Shown here: one piece after another, positions 21,227-32,685 of the stretch | Layout: each line of letters opens with the position of its first letter | How positions within the stretch are numbered: position 1 is the first letter of the stretch | Assembly: GCA_963978895.1 (NCBI GenBank) | Contig: OZ022247.1 | Span: 16,376,312 to 16,440,311 of the forward strand | Direction of reading: 5' to 3' | DNA length: 64,000 bases | Source of the DNA: Erpobdella octoculata | Taxonomy: Eukaryota > Annelida > Clitellata > Hirudinida > Erpobdellidae | The notes under the pieces: model-generated | Database searches by the model: none | The model's input: only the letters and a program-made list of their open reading frames with translations | Told to the model about the DNA's origin: nothing | Made by a program: the position numbers and the translations under genes

Positions 21227-21929
21227 TTTTTTTTATGTATACATTTATGCAAATAGTCTGGTCAGTTTAGAATTAAAATTAAAAACACACATTTTAGAAT
21301 CAGTTGAAATGAGGCAATTGAGATTATTTTTTAAATATTTATTGACATCAAATTGAATGTTATTGCTGAGCGTAATGGATGGTCAAACTAATAAATTAAA
21401 TGAATAAAAAGTTACCGTTCACTAAACCTCTGTGTAATAAAATAAAATTAGTTAAAACAAAAATATTCAATCACACGTAGGCACTCTAATGTAATGCCTT
21501 ATAGTGAACAATGTTTTTAATTTTCTATTGTGAATAAATAGATAATGCATAAAAACAAATATACTTTAAATATATGTCAGACATGAACAAACTAACCAAA
21601 TCTAGTAAAACGCAAACAGGCAAACAAACTAAGACGTTTAACAAATCAAAAAACTAGTTTCTTTGTTATAGAGTCGCTACATCCAACAGTTCCTGAAATG
21701 AATACGCCTTTACTCCGCTAATATTGTACCTTGAGGTAACTTGTAAAAGGAAAATGCATTCCTACATAGACAATAAAGATATTCATGTAAACCACAACGG
21801 TTTAAAAATAATAAAACGGCGACTACTACGTCAAAAATAACCAAGAAATAAGACTTGGAAGAGGTACTAGTTTTCTGTATAACTCATTAATTTCAACAGT
21901 TTTCTAAATGTTTTGCCATTCATTTAGAA

Positions 21930-22395
21930 TCTTTGATTTGATTATTTTCTTGTATTTTGGAGTTTCAATGGTAACATCTATATGGATTTCGGTGTAAGTC
22001 GTTGCCGTTTTGGCAAGAACGTCAGCAGTTTCATTACCCTGCACGCCAATGTGGCTTAGAATCCAGACCAACTTGCATACAACGTTCCTATTTCTGAAAA
22101 GATTAGTTGTAGTTTGTACGACAGATTGTTGGTAGTGAGATTTTGCAAAATTGTGACAAATGTCTAATGCTTTGACGGCACTTAAAGAATCTGTAAAAAT
22201 TACAAGATTTTATAGTGGATCAGATTCTAATGCATTTGATGAAAGTAAATGATTTCCATATAGATTAAGAGCTATTTTGATTGCTTTTATTTCTGCAGCA
22301 AAAATTGAAATGTTGTCCGATGTTCTTCTGGACATTCTGAGACCGGTCGATGGAGCATACACACCAATGCCTATCAGCTAGTAAAAGTTACAGCA
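21930..22395 (-). pseudogene. RNase H domain remnant of a LINE
   Basis: The minus frame reads IGIGVYAPSTG, IFAAEIKAIKIAL (catalytic Glu), VIFTDSLSAVKAL (catalytic Asp) and WILSHIGVQGNETADVLAK (the His and last Asp). This is the RNase HI fold found at the end of I-, R1- and Jockey-like LINE proteins. One in-frame stop lies near 22213. No RT is attached. Confidence 0.8.
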
Positions 22396-23184
22396 TAAAG
22401 AAAACAAAGAAAAATACTACAGTTAATAGTAGCCTATGCACTATAAATATTCAGTTGTTAATCAATATGAATAATTATAGAGCGCCTCCGGTCATTTCCT
22501 TTGTGTGCCTTGTGGGCATCTGCAGAAACTTGCCTACGGTCATCTAGCATGTAACTCTCGCGACAGAATTATTAATCAATAAAAAATTATCAACTTTGAA
22601 TTAAAAATTCAGAAATTTTTTAAATTAATTTAAGATAATGATACTGCAATTGTGCTGATATAGTAGTACTTATCATACAGTCTATATAAAAACACCACCA
22701 AGTGAATAAGAAGCCATCTTTAAATAAACCAGAGACAATGATAACTTCGGTTAATATACCTATATCGACCCGTGCGGATGCGTTTTGTTGTCATGCACAG
22801 CAAAGCGTGCGCTGGTTAATCGACTTGCAGGATAATCGACTCCTTCGCAGGATAATCGACTCCTTCGCAGGATAATCGACTTCTTCGCAGGATAATCGAC
22901 TTCTTCGCAGGATAATCGACTTTCCAATTTAAGTCGATTAACTGTCAACTGTCGATTTGACCCAAAAGGACCGGAGCAGGCCAACTAGTCGCTGCCAACT
23001 AGTCGCCGCCCAACTAGTCACCGCCCAACTTGTCGCTAGCCCAACTAGTCGCCGCCCAACTAGTCTCCGGGCCAACTAGTCGCCGCCCAACTAGTCGCCG
23101 CCCAACTAGTCGTCGAGCCAACTAGTTGTCGAGCCAACTAGTCGCTATGGTAGGGCGGAAGTTGTTATTAATAGGTGAAATGAG

Positions 23185-23187
<3 letters not shown>

Positions 23188-23268
<81 letters not shown>
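23188..23268. repeat. (TA)n microsatellite in FB3
   Basis: AT dinucleotides of about 80 bp leading directly into the first 353-bp unit. Confidence 0.97.
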
Positions 23269-23269
<1 letters not shown>

Positions 23270-24150
23270 GAGCCACATATATCAGAAACTTGGATGGCGT
23301 ACAATCCACCACGAAATAACGCAAATATACATGTCTCAACTTCAGACTCGAACCCACGACTGTCGGATCGGCAACACCGCCTCGCATCATGCCAACTACC
23401 TTACCATCTGCGCCACTTCCACCGCCAAAAAACAGTGGTTGTTAAGCGCTTTTGTTGGGGTATGTCGAACACAACACTCAACTATGAATGGGTAAGAATT
23501 AATGCTCGATAGTATTATAAGTTGTACGGCGTACAATCCGTCACTAGCTAATTTAATAACTATCGAAGATATATGTTTTATGAAATATATTATAAGGAAA
23601 CATAGCGTTGATATGTTTTTACGAGCCACATATATCAGAAACTTGGATGGCGTACAATCCACCACGAAATAACGCAAATATACATGTCTCAACTTCAGAC
23701 TCGAACCCACGACTGTCGGATCGGCAACACCGCTTCGCATTATGCCAACTACCTTACCATCTGCGCCAATTCCACCGCCAAAAAACAGTGGTTGTTAAGC
23801 GCTTTTGTTGGGGTATGTCGAACACAACACTCGACTATGAATGGGTACGAATCAATGCTCGATAGTATTATAAGTTGTACGGCGTACAATCCGTCACTAG
23901 CTAATTTAATAACTATCGAAGATATATGTTTTATGAAATATATTATAAGGAAACATAGCGTTGATATGTTTTTACGAGCCACATATATCAGAAACTTGGA
24001 TGGCGTACAATCCACCACGAAATAACGCAAATATACATGTCTCAACTTCAGACTCGAACCCACGACTGTCGGATCGGCAACACCGCCTCGCATCATGCCA
24101 ACTACCTTACCATCTGCGCCACTTCCACCGCCAAAAAACAGTGGTTGTTA
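23269..24150 (-). repeat. Tandem 353-bp units with tRNA-like segment (2.5 copies)
   Basis: Units start CGAGCCACATATATCAG at 23269, 23622 and 23975, spaced exactly 353 bp. The third is cut at (TA)n after 24150. On the minus strand each holds a 72-base tRNA-like segment (first copy 23345-23416) with an A-box-like TGGCGCAGATGGTAAGG and a B-box-like GTGGGTTCGAGTC. The acceptor ends do not pair, so it is not a functional tRNA. It is probably a SINE or tRNA-derived unit. ORFs of about 115 codons through the units are by-products. Confidence 0.8.
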
Positions 24151-24489
24151 TATATATATATATATATAGTTAAATATTTGCCGGCGACTAGATGGCCAGC
24201 GACTAGTTGGCCGGCGACTAGTTAGCCCGGCGACTAGTTGGACAGCGACAAGTTGGGCGGCGACTAGTTGGCCCGGCGACTAGTTGGGCGGCGACTAGTA
24301 GGCCCGGCGACTAGTTGGCCCGACGACTAGTTGGCCCGACGACTAGTTGGCCAGCGACTAGTTGGCAGCGACTAGTTGGGCGGCGACTAGTTGGGCGGCG
24401 ACTAGTTGACCTGTACCCAAAAGGACCTTGATTGCCACCGGGGTCACCAGTGTAAAACCCTCCAATGCTCCAACAGGCACCGGCCGTCG

Positions 24490-26050
24490 TCAAAAATTTG
24501 GAGGAGTTCCGGATGTTGCACGTCTAATACTCTAAATTTTGGAAGACGGAGTCGGGCCTGAGAGTAGTAATGTAGGAGTGAGAAGTTCATTTAGAAGGCG
24601 CCATGTCGCATGGCCTTCATGGGCCGCGTTGCTAATTTTGCCAAGGCAGAAACGGCCTCGTTTTTTTGGAGTAAGCGACGATGAGAGTGACATTGGCTAC
24701 GCCACGCAATTTCGTGAGAGGAGAGTCCCGGTCGCCTGCAGCGGCGCTCAAGGCGACGAGTGATTCTGATTCGACGCAATCAGCATCGTACCAGCGACAA
24801 ACATGAAATCTCCGTAGTGAGATCAGCCTTAGAGGAGCGTGCAGATCGAGAAGATGAGAGAGTGTAGATTGGTATAGATCTGTTAGCTGGTCGACTGTCA
24901 TTACAGGGTGCGACAGCGGAGAAACTGTCAGATCAGAGGCCCTAAAGTCAGCCTCAAAGGCCGATAAGTCGAAGTTTTTGAAGGATTTGCAAGATATTTT
25001 TCTTGCAATATTGGTGGGCAGTCGATGTGGGATTGAGAAAGTAATGAACGAGTGATCAGAAAATGATGGGGGTTTTATTTTCAAATTCGTAGTTTGTGTC
25101 GAGGATCGAGTAATGACGACGTCCAGAGTATGTCCCAGTAGATGAGTGGGTCCAGAGTCGTGCGGAACGAGATCATGTGGGTTCATTAAATGGCGAAGAT
25201 TTTGAGATCCGGTAATGTCACGGTCGAGTGGAATATTTAGGTCACCTAGAACGAGCAGATTGCAAGAGTAGGTGGCAGCAGCCGTTAAGAGGTCCTAGAA
25301 TTCCGAAAAAATGCACTTGATAAGGGCTGAGATCCAGGTCTATAGATAGTTACGATCAGCAGACGAGTTCTTTTAAAAGTGATATAGGCGGCTAGTACTT
25401 CAAACGTCCAAAAAAATTCCCAAATCTCTATAGGTGCATTTTAAGGTATTTTTGAAGAAGATACAAATTCCTCCACCTAGATGCATGGTGGAACCTGACG
25501 TCCCGACATCTGGAGAAAACGGACGAGGGCGGTCGAGAGCTCCGAAAGATTCAGGAGTGGACGCAATGATAGAAGGTGAGGTGGCGGATTCGTGATGCGT
25601 TTCCACGACGCACATGATATCGATGAGCCCATTGTTCAATAGATTGTGTAGGTATGCTGACTTTTTCCGAGAGAACGAGCATTCCAGCTGCCTACACGAA
25701 AGCTGGGAAAAGAGTGGAGGGATGAGGTAGATGGAGAGATAACTTTGAGACCCGGTAAGTCGACGTCACCGTCACATTGACAGAGGAAAGAAAATGAGAA
25801 TGAGAACGACGACGCTTGATACCCGATCTGCATCCTCTATAGTGACCGGATATAAATTTCCTTCGAACAAGACCGAGTTTTCTGATGTTGATAATGAGTT
25901 CACGCCGAAGGAGACCGGTACCATCCGAGCTCCGAAACAAGCAACCAAGAAGCTCCTCTCGAGAGAGTATGACAGCGCCCATTATCGCTTGGACCTTTTT
26001 TGTTCCGACGCCATAACTGACGAAAAACCAGCAGCCGGTTGGAAATAATA
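24490..26050 (-). pseudogene. L2-C, L2-type LINE 5' half (endonuclease and linker)
   Basis: Minus strand: VGSWNARSLG (about 25690), IDIMCVVETHHES (about 25600), LGGGICIFFKN (about 25460), IYRPGSQ (about 25350), VLGDLNIPLDRD (about 25235), GHTLDVVITRS (about 25115), FSDHSFITFSI (about 25045) and, in the linker, RRFHVCRWYDADC (about 24790) and ATWRLLNELLTPT (about 24600). Several frame changes. The RT is missing; the element ends against sequence near FB3. A Ser/His-rich ORF segment (25692-25982) precedes the endonuclease. Confidence 0.83.
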
Positions 26051-26364
26051 ATGTGTTTTCAAATATTATTATTAAAACTAGACGCGAAAAACGCCAGAAA
26101 TTGAAAGAACAGCGGTGACTAGACAGTATTTATGAGTAAACAACTAACGAGACAACCGCGCGACCGGCCTAGAACGTTCAAAAACGTTCAATTACGGCGA
26201 TTTTTATCTAACGATTACTACCCGGAAACAAGTTATTCAATTAAACAGTGATGATCTAACAATACCAAATAAATACGGATGGTTGGCACATGTATATGCT
26301 TTTAATGCTTTAAAAGATATCAAGAAACTTCTATGAAATTCATCAAAATTAGTAATAAACTATA
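26051..26364. other. Unassigned sequence
   Basis: No feature recognised, apart from the 8 bp at its right end (26357-26364, AAACTATA) that form the TSD of hAT-3. Confidence 0.45.
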
Positions 26365-26640
26365 CAGTGTTGGGTAGGATTTGAAATCAAATGATTTGAA
26401 ATCACGATTTCAAATCAAAATATTGATTTTAGATTTTTGATTTGAAATCATTTTGCAAAGTTTAATTATGATTTTGATTTGAAATCATTTTTTGATGATT
26501 TTCGATTTCATTTTAATATTCGAAAATCAAAATCATAACATATTTTTTCTATGCTGTTATTTCTATGCCAAGCCAACAATCGCTTTGAGCGGTAACTTAT
26601 ACAAATAGTTTTTAACAACATGGCAGATAGTATAGATTGC

Positions 26641-26930
26641 GATTTGAATTGCGTAAGAATGTGTAATTTGCTTTCCTTACTTGATGGTAATTTTGTTTAA
26701 ATAACTAGCGGGAAAGGTGACAGAGTGGTAGCTAAGTGTGTTAATTGCGCTAAGTCAATTTCAGGATCAAAATTTTCTTCGTCATTTGAAGGTAACGTGC
26801 TATAATTATACTATAATAGATACGGTAAAACCGTCCTTTCCTACCGGACAATTATTAAATCAAATACGTTGCTATCTTAATATGCCGAAAACTCAAATGC
26901 AGTTGAATTTTGTTGATTTTAATATTTAAA
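26641..26930 (+). pseudogene. hAT-3 BED-like N-terminus, degraded
   Basis: From ATG at 26621-26641 region the frames give a short leader, then GDRVVAKCVNCAKSISGS (CxxC and the following Ser/Gly typical of BED fingers). The His/Cys second half is lost. A small ORF (26738-26929) overlaps it in another frame and is not meaningful. Confidence 0.55.
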
Positions 26931-26932
26931 GG

Positions 26933-27298
26933 ATGAGCGTCATATCTGTGTCAGCTACTGTTGATGGACTCAAAAGTCAAAGCTTGGAACGAATTGATAA
27001 TGACTACGGCTACTATGATGACCAGTGTTCTTCACAGACCATCGGTACCTCTAACAATGTCTACAACATTAAGATAAAAATGATGAACTATTTATCGGAT
27101 GTTGGCAGTACTTTTGCCATTTTTAGTTCATATGAATTGATTAAAAAAGTGTTCATAAGATATAATACAACACTGCCTTCGTCAGCTCCTGTCGAAAGAC
27201 TGTTCAGTTCCGTCGGTTTAATTGAAACTCACAGAAGAAATAGTTTGACTGATTCAATATTTGAGCAATTGTTGCTTTTGACTTTTGAAGATGATTAA
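26933..27298 (+). CDS. hAT-3 C-terminal dimerisation ORF (121 aa)
   Basis: The last 45 residues contain [20 protein letters not shown], then [16 protein letters not shown]: the hAT C-terminal dimerisation signature. The upstream 75 residues correspond to the region before it. The ORF is complete with its own Met, so a truncated protein lacking the catalytic core could be made. A near-identical N-terminal stretch begins the chimeric ORF at 43025. Confidence 0.85.
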   Translation: MSVISVSATVDGLKSQSLERIDNDYGYYDDQCSSQTIGTSNNVYNIKIKMMNYLSDVGSTFAIFSSYELIKKVFIRYNTTLPSSAPVERLFSSVGLIETHRRNSLTDSIFEQLLLLTFEDD

Positions 27299-27581
27299 AC
27301 TTTAGTCACATTTCATTGTTTAAGTGATTTTAGATCAAATTGTGTTAAAACATAATTTTATAGACAAAATTATGTTAAATTAAACCATACAGTGTAATAA
27401 TAATTTATACAAAAGATTTTGATTTGATGATTTGAAATCATTTTTAAAAGTGATTTTGATTTGAAATCATTTTGTAATTAATGATTTTGATTTTGATTTG
27501 AAATCATATTTTTCTTGACGATTTTGATTTTGATTTCAAATCATTTCAAAAATGATTTTACCCAACACTGAAACTATATTT

Positions 27582-28331
27582 CAGGCCTGTCCAACCTTTT
27601 TATACTAAAGATCTACTTTTTTAATTCGACTACCTCGCGATCTACCCATGTCCAAATAATTTAGACCTTCAAATAGTATATCTTCAGTTTATTTCACTTT
27701 AGTTTAAAATTTAAAAAATATATAAAAAAAGAATAACAAATAAAAAATTTTTTTTTTAAATTATTAAAAAAAAACATATATTAATGTGATCTTTGGCACT
27801 GGTTTGACTTAGCAATTTTTTCAAAATTGGGGATTATATGACGACACTGATAATTTTAAACATTGATCAAGGTGAACATCTGTTAAAGAATTTCTGATTT
27901 CCGATTTAATAAGAAAAGCGGTTTCTGCCAAATATGTGGAACCGAAGCAAGACATCAATTTAAGTGTCGTTTGTGTAACTGAAATTAAAGGTACAAAAAA
28001 TAAATTTAACTGCAAAAGAAAGTTTATGTTTCTCAATGTAATTAGGTGCCATATATCTTCAATCTCAATAATCATATAATTGTTAATAGATAATTATTAT
28101 AGATCTATAAATATTTACATATACTTCCGAGACAAAAAGATTTGAGTTACCTCTTGGAAACTCCTAAAGAAATTTTATTTCACCCGTTCCTACTTAAAAC
28201 ATATTTTTTTAATTTGCTAAATTTGTTTCCAGAATTTAACATTTTTAGTTTGTAGTAGACTAGTATACGATCGACCAAAATTCGTGTCGCGATCGACCGA
28301 TAGATCGCGATCGCCTGGCTGGGCAGCCCTG
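27582..28331 (-). mobile_element. hAT-4, small non-autonomous hAT
   Basis: Ends CAGGCCTGTCCAACC and, reversed, CAGGGCTGCCCAGCC, with ATCTAC/GATCGCGA-type subterminal motifs common in this hAT group. Flanks CTATATTT (27574-27581) and CTATATTA (28332-28339) match 7 of 8. The left flank overlaps the TSD of hAT-3. Confidence 0.82.
27821..28075 (-). pseudogene. hAT-4 transposase C-terminus
   Basis: The minus frame has FGSTYLAETAFLIKSEIRN, then SLTDVHLDQCLKLSVSSYNP. This closely follows the C-terminal pattern of the GTF2IRD2/ZBED-like hAT group (FGSTYLCE.AF...RSRLTD.HL..CLR...). Only the last 85 residues remain. Confidence 0.87.
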
Positions 28332-28339
28332 CTATATTA

Positions 28340-30099
28340 TATTTCAAAAATAACTTCGGGAAACATTCACATGCAATGAATAAGATGCAGTAGTACTTTT
28401 ATCAAATACTTACGACACCCCTCACCGGTCATCAGCTTTTTTAAGAGAATGTGAAACATTTCTGAAGTGCATTCCCTTCAGGAATTTCTGGATACAAGAC
28501 TGAGTATAAGGGGCGTGAATGATTTAATCGTATTGCAGGGGCAAGTACAGGATTAGTAAACAAATATGTCCGAAATGGGTGTGTAGAATTGTGTTTTATT
28601 TTTGTGTAATAAATATTAAATACTTTCTCCAAAAATTTTCAAAAAACTTTACTCTTCTATCAAAAAAGCTGATGACAGGAAGGCTGGTTTTAGGTGAGCT
28701 GTAATCAAGAATTTTAAGTTGAGGAGCCCTGGAATTTATTATCCACATTAAGTTGCACGTTCCTGCAATGCCCTACACCTGCTCTCTCGAAACGACGTCT
28801 CTAATGTCAAGTAGGCTTAGTGGATATAAAATCAGATATTCAAAGGTGTATGTAGGGCTCTCAACTCCGAAAATTTACTGCAACACAAGTGGTTTGCTGT
28901 TTTAAGTATTCTAATATAGCTGGATCTTAATACGTATTTTGTTTACTTTTTGGTGTGTCCAAAGCTTAGTCAAAGAATGAGTAAACGTCTAACCCGATTT
29001 CTAGCAAATTTTTCAGATTTTACTGCCTAGAATGATACACTGGATTTTCTTGAACGTCAAAAATGTAGCTTTAGCATTCAAATTCATGTAAAAAACTACA
29101 ACACACGTAGATATCTAAGCTAGCTCACACACAAAAAACATAACCAGTGTTGCATATAAAAAAAGTCTTTGCATTCATTTTTGAGATCATTACAATTTAA
29201 AATATTGCAATCAGAGGAAACAACTATTGATTGCTTTTATCCTCTACTTACAGAATATATGGAAATTTATTAATTATTATTTATTTATTTAGTATTTATT
29301 ACCTTCCCTGGTCTTCAAACATTTTTAAAAAAGTTAATTTGTAGGATGGGTTCGCCGGTTCGCCCCCTTCAGGAGAGTCATTTCAGAAAAATCATGGAGA
29401 GTGACTTTTTTTTAAACATACACAATTCCTAATGCTAAACCTTTCAACTATTATTAGTTGCAAGGCTAGATAAAAGTCAAGTAATTCAGCGTTTTTTGAA
29501 TTCATCACCTGAGAATGCCACGTATCTCAGCTATTACGCAGCTTATTTGACTGATTTTTTTTATTTTGTATTATTTAAACTTATTATTTGAAACTTGACT
29601 TTGTGAAATTATTTTAAAAGACATCAACGAGGTTATTAGCGCTATTGCAAGCCGTCCTCCCCGAATTTCCTCAAAACATGAAGTCTGGAGGAAAGTCAGC
29701 GCTATAGATCGTCCCCCAAAATTTCAAATTCCCCTCCAGAGTCAAAGGGATAAAACACTGCATGGAGCATACTATAAATGGCTATATCTGATCAATAAGT
29801 GTTGATTGAGAATTGAAATATGCAATAAAATAAGCCTTTCACATATGTTTATACAGGGCAAAATTAATTTTACCAAACAAATATTTATCTAATTTTTTAT
29901 TAGAAAAACTCAACTGTTGTGAATCTTTTCTTTTTTCCGGTCAAACCAAACTTTCGTATTTTTTAAATGTCAAAGGGGGATTGTAGACAAAAAAATAAGA
30001 TTAAATATAGAACGGAAACAAATGAAGATTCCTAACATAAAAGCGCAATGAAGTCAGTATGTCACATGATTGCCATCTGCAGGTCTGAAAAAACTCACA
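28340..30099. other. Unassigned sequence
   Basis: About 1.8 kb of AT-rich DNA with no gene, TIR or repeat that I recognise. The ORF of 63 codons at 28441-28632 is not supported. Confidence 0.45.
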
Positions 30100-31255
30100 T
30101 TAGGACACTTTTTTGATAAAATGTTTAAATAAAAAGTTATTAGCCGCGAAAGTTCTACGCTTTGCGGATATATATAATGATTCGTACGCCATTACTCAGT
30201 ATAAACAAGTTGAAAAGAAATAAATCACCGAAGTAGTAGTCGGCGGGTTTCTCCCATAACCGTACGTCATAACACAATATAAACAAGTTGAAAATAAATT
30301 AGATAAATCTCCGAAGTTCGCTGCCGGATTTTTCTCAATTATGACCTTACGTCATCACAAAATATAAACAGGTTAAAAATAAACAAATCACCGAAGTAGT
30401 ACGTCGGTGGGTTTTTCCCAATTTTGAGCGTACGTCATCACTCAATATTATAAACAAATTGAAAATAAATAGAGGTGGTTTTTTTGTAGGCGGTTTTTTT
30501 CATTATCAGCCATTAAAGGTTGTTTTTTTCGTAGACGGTTTCTTCAATTCAGCCATTCAAAGAAAAAGCAATTTCAAATTGCTTCCAATTAAAATATCAT
30601 CTGCGACTGGCTGAAAAAACTCCCACGCTTCGCGCGCGAGTATTATGTCACCCGAGCACCATCTGCAGCTCTGAACAAAACTTAAGTTGATAGATTATGA
30701 GACGCTGAACACGGTTTTTTAGGCAACTTTTTCGTTAAAATGTTTAAATAAAAAGTTATTAGCCGCGAAAGTTCTACGCTTTGCGGATATATATAATGCA
30801 TCGTACGTCATCACTAAATATTAGGGATGTCACGGGTACCCGAACCCGAGTTCGGTACTACCCGGTCTTTTTCTGATACCCGAACCCGAACTCGAACCCG
30901 AAAGTGTGAAAATTTGATACCCGAACCCGAAAATGTGAAAACTTGATACCCGAACCCGAACCCGAAAATTAGAAAACTTGTTACCCGAACCCGAACTCGA
31001 ACCCGAAAATGTGAAAACTTGATACCCGAACCCGAACTCGAACCCGAAAATGTGTAAGCCTAATACCCGAACTCGGAGTTGTGAACAAATACATTTTTTT
31101 AGTAAATAAATATTTATTCCAGTTTTAAAAATAGCAACACAAACAGAGTTTTCATAACTTTTCAAGTTTATTAAAAATGAAATAGTATTAGGAACCGATT
31201 TCAGGCAAGTTGTACTTCATAAACAACAGTTTTTCTGCTGTCTTGCCTGATAACC

Positions 31256-31411
31256 TTAGCGCTCATAAATAATTGCAGCACCACTGAACAACGGTTCCGA
31301 TGGAACGCTGGTAGCTGGGGCCGCCAAGTAGCGTTTAGCGATCACCGCTAAATTTGGAAAGTTTGTTCTGTTATCTTTCCACCACAAAAGAGGGTCTTCG
31401 TCTAAAGTGTT
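31256..31411 (-). pseudogene. hAT-5 copy 1 transposase C-terminal remnant
   Basis: Minus frame NTLDEDPLLWWKDNRTNFPN, then LAVIAKRYLAAPATSVPSEP and LFSGAAIIYER, stop. This is the conserved hAT dimerisation block (DPLxWWK...FPxLAxxAKRYLAxPATSVPSERLFS). The usual SERLFS is SEPLFS here. Confidence 0.9.
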
Positions 31412-31933
31412 CCTTTTTTTCTTCAAGCCGCGAACGAACTAAAATAATTAAGCCTCCTTCGGTCGAAGAAATCCCGGATAGCCATGACTCTAAACTTTTT
31501 ACTTCAGTTATATAACCTTATATTTATTCATTCATATACTCAAAGTTTTTCGGATATAACAAAGACCCTTTGTTATAAAGATAATCTTGCATAATCCTAA
31601 ATTTCAACTGGCAAAGTCTATAAATGATCTATGCGTCACAGTCATTTTATTGGCAAATGTGTAAACTAGAACACTAATCCGCCTGATTACCCAACCGGAC
31701 CGAGCCGCGAAAAAATTAATAAATGAAAATAATTTAAGAGGTAACGTATTATACTAATCGCAAGCCATACAAGTTTTGTATTATCACCTTTGCGTAACAA
31801 ATAACACAAATAGGTCATTTTATTGGTGAGTGTGTAAGCTAGACCACTAATCCGCCTGATTATCTGGCCGGACCGAGCCGCGAACGAACTAAAATAATTA
31901 AGCCTTCTTCGGCCAAAAAATCACATTAATAAT

Positions 31934-32146
31934 AATAATAATAAATAATGATGAATTTATATAGCGCCAGATAAGTCAGAGGCGCTTACGAAGGTTCCTT
32001 TGGATCGGAAACTTCGAAGAACACGCTATTTTCATAGACATGAGAAAGCAATGCGAGTGAACTCCTTGCCTAAGGGAGTTACGCTGGTGACGCAGGTGAG
32101 GCTTGAACTGCCGACCTAACGATCAACAGGCGAGCGCTCTACCGCC
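31934..32146 (-). mobile_element. tRNA-headed SINE with L2-like tail
   Basis: On the minus strand the head reads GGCGGTAGAGCGCTCGCC (A box) and GTCGGCAGTTCAAGCC (B box). The tail has GGCGCTATATAAATTC followed by ATT repeats, the same 3' motif as the L2-A LINE at 19894. This is the design of a SINE moved by an L2 enzyme. It sits inside hAT-5 copy 1. Confidence 0.8.
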
Positions 32147-32685
32147 ACCCGAACCCGAACCCGGTTTTTAGAAAACTACAAACCCGAACCCGAAAACCTG
32201 AGTTTCACAAACCCGAACCCGAACCCGAAAACTCGACTTTTACAAGCCCGAACCCGAACCCGAAAACTCTAGTTTCACAAACCCGAACCCGAACCCGAAA
32301 ACTCTAGTTTCATAAACCCGAACCCAAACCCGAACCCGAAAACTCCAAAAAGTACTACCCGTGACATCCCTACTAAATATAAAGTTAAATATAAACAAAG
32401 TTAAAATTTGCGGACGACCGCCGAAGAGTTTAATCACCGAAGCTGATATATATAGATAGCGTACGTCATTATTCAATGTAAAAAAATCAAATAAATAAAT
32501 AAATAGGAAGTTGCGGACGACCGTCGAAAAGAAAGAAGTGTTTTATTTGTGAAAGGTTTAAATCAATATCAGCCATTAAAAAAAAATTTCCGTAGGCGGT
32601 TTTAATCATTATCACCCATTAGAGGTTGTTTTTTAAATTAACTTTTTGTATGATAAATTTTTATTAGAAATTTCTTACGACATTT

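Larger units (their letters stand above)
20309..22957. mobile_element. FB2, fold-back element with 20-bp minisatellite arms
   Basis: Outer ends read ATCGACAGTTGACAGTTAAT (20309-20328) and, reversed, the same at the right end (about 22938-22957). Arms (left 20475-21010, right about 22485-22947) contain tandem GTCGATTATCCTGCGAAGGA units, then unique sequence including a CACCAAGTGAATAAG block in inverted orientation. The left arm is split by SINE R1 copy 2. No transposase seen. Confidence 0.75.
22979..24412. mobile_element. FB3, fold-back element with CCAACTAGTCGC minisatellite arms
   Basis: Left arm 22979-23145 is about a dozen units of CCAACTAGTCGCCG. Right arm 24181-24412 is the inverted equivalent (GCGACTAGTTGG units). 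Both flanks contain ACCCAAAAGGACC (22960 and 24416), which may be part of the target or element. The interior holds (TA)n and three tandem 353-bp units with tRNA-like sequence. No protein is encoded. Confidence 0.7.
26365..27570 (+). mobile_element. hAT-3, internally deleted, with perfect 8-bp TSD
   Basis: Ends CAGTGTTGGGTAGGATTT and, reversed, CAGTGTTGGGTAAAATC. TSD AAACTATA at 26357-26364 and 27571-27578. Both subterminal regions are packed with GATTTGAAATCAT palindromic repeats, likely transposase-binding sites. The interior holds an N-terminal BED-like remnant and an intact C-terminal segment. A fragment of the same family is at 42760-43587. Confidence 0.93.
30822..32372 (-). mobile_element. 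hAT-5, copy 1 with perfect 8-bp TSD
   Basis: TIR TAGGGATGTCACGGGTA at both ends (inner few bases vary). TSD CTAAATAT at 30814-30821 and 32373-32380. About 270 bp inside each end is built of CCCGAA hexamer-type repeats. A transposase C-terminal remnant is on the minus strand. A tRNA/L2 SINE interrupts it and some hAT sequence is missing at that site. Confidence 0.93.

Noticed and set aside
23345..23416. Functional tRNA gene
   Set aside because: A- and B-box-like sequences are present but the acceptor ends do not pair and the copy is part of a tandem repeat.
23145..24096. Repeated ORFs starting MMRGGVADPTVVGSS
   Set aside because: They cross the tRNA-like segment of the 353-bp units; conservation is explained by the tandem DNA repeat.
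30838..32340. Interstitial telomere array (GAACCC/GGGTTC)
   Set aside because: The repeats lie symmetrically inside hAT-5 TIRs with 8-bp TSDs and recur in each copy, so they belong to the transposon.
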